From Prevotella sp. (GTDB lineage Bacteria > Bacteroidota > Bacteroidia > Bacteroidales > Bacteroidaceae), in contig JAFTGB010000041.1 in the NCBI GenBank assembly GCA_017458125.1, positions 1 to 64,000 on the forward strand: a DNA stretch of 64,000 bases, written 5' to 3'. The notes under the pieces were generated by a model. The model worked only from the letters and a program-made list of their open reading frames with translations. It had not been told where the DNA came from and searched no databases. Made by a program: the position numbers and the translations under genes. How positions within the stretch are numbered: the first letter of the stretch is position 1; each line of letters begins with the position of its first letter. Positions 60,159 to 64,000 of the stretch are shown here, piece by piece.

Positions 60159-60863
60159 ATGGATAGGGAATCACTCAGACCATTAGTAGAGGCACAGTAT
60201 GGCGAATCACGCATTACCGTGCTCAGTGAAGAGACTATTAACGCCGAGTTGGACGCGGAACTGGAAGGAATCACCGAAGACAGTCAGGCCGACGAAGCAT
60301 TCTGCAAACGGATAGCCCAGCGTCTGCTCCGTATGAACGGAAACGTTGCGAAAGAGGCAGGCACCCAGATTAACGACTGGAAGAAAAAGCATCCTACGCA
60401 GACCCCTCCGAAGAAGACCCCCAAGATCGAAGAAGAGGATGAAGATGACCCGAAAATCAAAGCCTTGAAGGATGAGGTTGAAGGTCTGAAAAAGTCTCTC
60501 AAAGAAAAGGACGAAAAGGCAGCAAATGATGCTGTTATCGACAAGGTCCGCAACAAGCTTAATGAGACGTTCAAGGAAGGGAAAATCACCCCTAACTCGT
60601 ATTTCGTCAACGCCGTTATTGCCAAGATTAAGCTCCCCACGCTCGAAGAAGGTCAGACTCACGACATTGCCAAGCTGGCAAAGGACGCAGAGGAAGCCTA
60701 CTATCAGGAGTTGAAGGATGCAGGCATCAAGTTCGAGCGTCCCCGGAAGGGTCAGGAGCATCGTACCGACGGACCAGACAAGGAAGCTCTCGCGAAGCGT
60801 GAGGCCTTCAAAGCCAAGATGCGTGCTCGCGGCAAGCTCCCAAAGCCCGAAGAGAAGAAATAG
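60159..60863 (+). CDS. Probable capsid scaffolding protein
   Basis: 234 aa from ATG 60159 (MDRESLRPLVEAQYGESRIT). Acidic and Lys-rich, with a Pro/Lys linker (KKHPTQTPPKKTPKIEEEDE) and a coiled coil (KIKALKDEVEGLKKSLKEKD) followed by helices. Position two genes before the major capsid protein, together with this composition, fits a scaffold protein. No protease motif seen. Confidence 0.6.
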   Translation: MDRESLRPLVEAQYGESRITVLSEETINAELDAELEGITEDSQADEAFCKRIAQRLLRMNGNVAKEAGTQINDWKKKHPTQTPPKKTPKIEEEDEDDPKIKALKDEVEGLKKSLKEKDEKAANDAVIDKVRNKLNETFKEGKITPNSYFVNAVIAKIKLPTLEEGQTHDIAKLAKDAEEAYYQELKDAGIKFERPRKGQEHRTDGPDKEALAKREAFKAKMRARGKLPKPEEKK

Positions 60864-60916
60864 TTCTTTAGGGTAAAAAGAGTTTTCAGGTAACATTATT
60901 CATTAACATTTTAGTT

Positions 60917-61345
60917 ATGGGCTATTACAACAGAGGAACGGACAATACCATGACTCGGCAGAAGCACGAAATCGGTGGTGCAAACGTTGAGTGCTGGATT
61001 GACGTTGACAAGATTATCCATATTGGTCGTAAGATCAATCTGGAGGGCTTGGCACCTGGTACTGTTATTCCAGCCGGAACGATGGTACACTTCGATAACC
61101 TGAGCGACTTCGCCGAGATTATCAAGGCCGACGCTGGCTCCGCCAAGCTTGCTACTGTGAATGGCCTTACCCGCCATGACATCAAGGTTGTTGAAGGCAC
61201 GTTCTACGCCTCCGTGGCCATTGTCACATCGGGTAAGTGCTGGGGTGATGCCACTGACGTTCCTGCCAGTGTCGAGGCACAGCTGCCGAACATTGAGTTC
61301 GTCCGCTTGCGCAAAGACGCTCGCGAGGCATACGGCATCGAGTAA
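60917..61345 (+). CDS. Head decoration-like protein
   Basis: 142 aa. Beta-rich: VECWIDVDKIIHIGRKINLE, PGTVIPAGTMVHFDNL, GTFYASVAIVTSGKCW. Directly before the major capsid gene, where phages often place a capsid-stabilising or head-fibre protein. No firm family assignment. Confidence 0.55.
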   Translation: MGYYNRGTDNTMTRQKHEIGGANVECWIDVDKIIHIGRKINLEGLAPGTVIPAGTMVHFDNLSDFAEIIKADAGSAKLATVNGLTRHDIKVVEGTFYASVAIVTSGKCWGDATDVPASVEAQLPNIEFVRLRKDAREAYGIE

Positions 61346-61370
61346 TTAACTCTCTAAAAGGTATTCAATT

Positions 61371-62738
61371 ATGATACGCGACGCACAATTTTACGATTTT
61401 ATTGCTCAGGGCTTAGCCTCCTTGGGTTATGTCGAAGGTGGACGCGCTTCGCTGCAGATGTATCTTGACGATATGTTTGCCGAGAAGTGGAATGCCGAGA
61501 AGACGTATGCCCAGATGGGTTTCCCTCTGGATCCGGACATTCGTCTGAATCCCACCTATGAGCAGATAGAGGCCGTCATCCGTCCCTACACGATGGCAGC
61601 CTATGTGGACTACGACTCCGACGGTCCCTCCAAGAGTGTTGACGGTGCCACCATCGCGACAGGCGAGATTAACATCTTCAAGCATGAGGTGTACCTTGAC
61701 CGTAAGAAGATTCGTGAGAAGATAGCTCTCGTTGACATGCTGGGTGGCATGCGCTCCGATATTGTTGACGCAGTGATGAACCTGTTCTTCACTTCCGTCG
61801 ACTCTCTGATTGGCGGTAACTTCAACACCGTTCAGTTCCAGCGTCACCAGATTGTCGGCAACGAGGGCAAGCTGGTTATCGACGGTACCAACAACCCCTA
61901 TGGTCTTCCGTTCGAGATAGACTTCGAGGTTCCTGCCAAGAACAAGAACACGTCGACCTGGTACTACAAGGATGCCGGCGGCAACGTTGTTCAGGTATCA
62001 GGCATCGGCAAGGGTGTGAACCCCATCACCGTTGCCCAGAAGATTGTCGAGAATGCAGAGGAGAACGATGCCATGCCTGCCGGTCACTGGGAATGCTCCA
62101 AGCAGACCAAACGCGACCTGCTGGCCATGCCCTTCTTCCGCGAGCTGTTTGCCGTAGCCACCCGTCCCGACATCAACAAGGACGCGCTTCGCCTGTCGTG
62201 GTCTTACACGCAGGACGATGAAGTTATCTGGAACTATATCCAGCAGCGCATCGGCCGCATCGAGGTTATCGACAAGCGCGGTGCCGTGGAGTTCATCGAC
62301 CCCCGCACCCGCAAAGCTGCATACCACAACCTTCAGGCTTTCCGCGAGGGCGTGCTGGTCTACGTTCCCGACGGCGACATCGGTACCGTTCAGAGCGGCA
62401 AGCTGGTAGCCATTGACGACGGCAGTACCCGTACAGCCTACTTCGATGATGGCCGCACGATGATACGCGAGGTGCGTAACGGTGAGAAGATGACCATCAA
62501 GGTCAAGTCAGAGTCTCAGACCGTGTGTGTGCCCAATGCCACGCGCTGGTTCTACTACTTGAACGTGATGGGTGACGCTCCCACAGAGCCGACCTACACC
62601 TACACCAAGGTAACGCCAGAAGCAGGTGACAATCCTTCCGAGAAGGGCTGGTACGTACAGTCTGACGGTGGTTTCATCCTGTCGACCGACACCGAGGTAC
62701 AGGAGGGTACTGACTACTATACCCGCAGCGAGGCATAG
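61371..62738 (+). CDS. Major capsid protein
   Basis: 455 aa. N-terminal DFIAQGLASLGYVEGGRA, a central part with FKHEVYLDRKKIREKIALVD and VMNLFFTSVDSLIGGNFNTV, and strand-rich P/A-domain-like segments (VEFIDPRTRKAAYHNLQAFR). The last 50 residues (PTYTYTKVTPEAGDNPSEKG onward) look like an added beta domain. Size and place in the head cluster support the HK97-fold shell protein of this prophage. Confidence 0.75.
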   Translation: MIRDAQFYDFIAQGLASLGYVEGGRASLQMYLDDMFAEKWNAEKTYAQMGFPLDPDIRLNPTYEQIEAVIRPYTMAAYVDYDSDGPSKSVDGATIATGEINIFKHEVYLDRKKIREKIALVDMLGGMRSDIVDAVMNLFFTSVDSLIGGNFNTVQFQRHQIVGNEGKLVIDGTNNPYGLPFEIDFEVPAKNKNTSTWYYKDAGGNVVQVSGIGKGVNPITVAQKIVENAEENDAMPAGHWECSKQTKRDLLAMPFFRELFAVATRPDINKDALRLSWSYTQDDEVIWNYIQQRIGRIEVIDKRGAVEFIDPRTRKAAYHNLQAFREGVLVYVPDGDIGTVQSGKLVAIDDGSTRTAYFDDGRTMIREVRNGEKMTIKVKSESQTVCVPNATRWFYYLNVMGDAPTEPTYTYTKVTPEAGDNPSEKGWYVQSDGGFILSTDTEVQEGTDYYTRSEA

Positions 62739-62748
62739 ACAACGGATA

Positions 62749-62774
62749 AGGCAGGCCCCTCGGAGTCTGCCTTA
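62749..62774 (+). terminator. Hairpin after the major capsid gene
   Basis: AAGGCAG pairs with CTGCCTT around a 12-nt loop, 11 nt after the capsid stop. Only a weak T stretch follows, so it may lower rather than end transcription. Confidence 0.5.
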
Positions 62775-62794
62775 CTCTTAAAATCTTTGCGTGT

Positions 62795-63241
62795 ATGAAT
62801 GATATGAGCGGAGCGACTAAGGAGAAGACGGTTAGGGACTACCTGTTTGGCTGTGTCAACTTTCCCGTGCCTGACGACTGTGTGGAGTGCATACTCAAAG
62901 ACCGTGAGGAACTGGTGAGCGGCGACGATAAGTTGTCCGATACCGACCTGATGGTTCGTCATCTCCTTAAGGCTGACCTGTATGTTTGGATTTGCATGGG
63001 TCCGACAAAGGTCAACTCCACTTCTGACTCCGATAACGGTTGGAGCCATTCCGAGGGCGGCTATCAGTTGACGGATGAAGACAAAGACCGTATGCTGGCT
63101 TATGCCAAGACCATCTACGACAAGTATGGTGAAGAGTTCGACTACGATGACTCTGTAGAGGTGACAGTAAGCAGCTTTGGGATTCAGCCCTGTGACTACA
63201 ATGAGGCAGGCATCCCACTTCCACACGAAGTATCACTATGA
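62795..63241 (+). CDS. Putative head-tail connector protein
   Basis: 148 aa. Helical N-terminus (REELVSGDDKLSDTDLMVRH) and a mixed C-terminal part (EDKDRMLAYAKTIYDKYGEE). The stop overlaps the next start (ATGA). Function taken from position between capsid and head-closure genes; no sequence motif proves it. Confidence 0.5.
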   Translation: MNDMSGATKEKTVRDYLFGCVNFPVPDDCVECILKDREELVSGDDKLSDTDLMVRHLLKADLYVWICMGPTKVNSTSDSDNGWSHSEGGYQLTDEDKDRMLAYAKTIYDKYGEEFDYDDSVEVTVSSFGIQPCDYNEAGIPLPHEVSL

Positions 63242-63591
63242 GGAAGGTTAAGGTCAGTAATCCGCGATACCCTCACACTATCAAGATAGTGAGGCGCGAA
63301 GTGCCAGACAGGTACTCCGAAGGAGAGCTTTCAGAGCAAATCGTCTATGAGGGTATAGGCCGCAGCTATACAGACACCACGACAACGGGAGACGCTAAAG
63401 TCGACAGCAACAAGCGCAAAGCCAGCATTCCCGTCCGTTTTGACGAATGGGATGGCTTAGTACCAATGTCTGGTGATGTTCTTATAGCGGTAAAAGGTAA
63501 TATCGCCGAGGAATGGGAAGTCAAAGACTTCGAGCCGGACAACAACCGCAGCGTGGTTTACGGTCAGATGAACAGGAACAGTAACATGTAG
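63238..63591 (+). CDS. Putative head closure / head-tail joining protein
   Basis: 117 aa, beta-rich: YPHTIKIVRREVPDRYSEGE, ASIPVRFDEWDGLVPMSGDV, AEEWEVKDFEPDNNRSVVYG. The size and the GDVLIAVKGNIAEEWEVKD segment fit the small beta-barrel joining proteins of siphophages. Confidence 0.6.
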   Translation: MRKVKVSNPRYPHTIKIVRREVPDRYSEGELSEQIVYEGIGRSYTDTTTTGDAKVDSNKRKASIPVRFDEWDGLVPMSGDVLIAVKGNIAEEWEVKDFEPDNNRSVVYGQMNRNSNM

Positions 63592-63595
63592 TGCC

Positions 63596-64000
63596 ATGGC
63601 AGTCAAGAGAAGCAACATCAAGCACGTATTCTACCATCTCCGCAAGAACGGCTACAACAAAGCCCAGCGTGAGATGGTCAAGAGTCTGCCCGGAGTGATG
63701 AACAAGGTACATCAGCTTATCCGCGACAAGATGGCTGAGCTGAAGAAGTCCGACATGACGGGTAACTACATCAACTCCTTCGGCATTGCCCTGTACCGAA
63801 ACGGGCAGTTTGTAGCCTGTGCCACCACCAACGACATAGAAGGCGAGGAGCCCTATCAGGTGACCCTTGCAAGCGGTGACATTTTTCAGAAGGGACGCAG
63901 CCGTTACGACGGAAGTTTTCAGAAGAAAACCTTCAAGGCTCCCGAAGGAAGCATGCGCAGGATTCTTGCCAACGAAGAAGTTGTGCGGTGGCTTAGACGG
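63596..64000 (+). CDS. Putative phage neck/tail-completion protein (C-terminus outside window)
   Basis: ATG 63596, 4 nt after the previous stop; 135 codons visible and open at the right edge. MAVKRSNIKHVFYHLRKNGY, MTGNYINSFGIALYRNGQFV, SGDIFQKGRSRYDGSFQKKT. Basic, in the position of the HK97 gp10-like neck protein. It could also be a minor tail protein. Confidence 0.55.
   Translation, partial: MAVKRSNIKHVFYHLRKNGYNKAQREMVKSLPGVMNKVHQLIRDKMAELKKSDMTGNYINSFGIALYRNGQFVACATTNDIEGEEPYQVTLASGDIFQKGRSRYDGSFQKKTFKAPEGSMRRILANEEVVRWLRR

Overview
Bacteroidales chromosome, most likely Prevotellaceae. Signs are outer-membrane receptors with an N-terminal carboxypeptidase-regulatory-like domain, promoters of the Bacteroidetes type (TTTG / TAnnTTTG), a Nudix-type arabinose regulator, DUF4421 and SanA/DUF1460 proteins, and few Shine-Dalgarno sites. 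About 34.4 kb of host DNA is followed by a prophage that enters at a tRNA-Gly gene and runs off the right edge.

Host part. 1-8.3 kb: a minus-strand set of three outer-membrane beta-barrel receptors. Two of them are paralogues, each followed by a near-identical 116-aa protein, which looks like a tandem duplication. 8.5-11.1 kb: two LuxR-type regulators, one a TPR/transmembrane/HTH protein. 11.4-16.2 kb: a compact plus-strand operon that looks like a RiPP (modified peptide) cluster. It holds a 36-aa Cys-containing precursor, a SanA-like/DUF1460 fusion, a radical SAM/SPASM enzyme with a PqqD-like N-terminus, and a MATE exporter carrying a C-terminal RsbW-like ATPase domain. 16.3-18.8 kb: rubrerythrin, type I asparaginase and a patatin phospholipase. 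18.9-30.9 kb: an arabinose locus with a secreted GH51 arabinofuranosidase, DUF4421 protein, AldA-type aldehyde dehydrogenase, and the operon galM - Na+/sugar symporter - araR (Nudix) - araD - araA - araB. It releases arabinose, imports and epimerises it and converts it to xylulose-5-phosphate. 31.3-34.4 kb: uvrA, tRNA-Thr, tRNA-Gly.

Prophage part. 34.6-36.8 kb: two convergent tyrosine recombinases flanked by 29-bp inverted repeats. 37.3-48.5 kb: more than 25 small minus-strand genes, mostly of unknown function, with a RadC-like protein and a phosphoribosyltransferase. They are cut into about 19 groups by a recurring intergenic module, a stem-loop followed by a CTATT(C/A)ACC box about 10 nt before the next ATG. 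49.2-50.1 kb: an AT-rich divergent control region with two related palindromes. 50.1-55.8 kb: plus-strand replication genes (D5-type helicase/primase, RuvC-like resolvase). 55.9-59.8 kb, minus strand: terminase small subunit, portal, terminase large subunit. 60.0-64 kb, plus strand: a tRNA-Met, scaffold-like protein, decoration-like protein, major capsid protein and head-tail joining proteins, in the order expected of a tailed phage.

The best candidates for something undescribed are the peptide-modification operon at 11.4-16.2 kb and the stem-loop/leader modules of the prophage small-gene array. No CRISPR array, rRNA or reverse transcriptase was seen.
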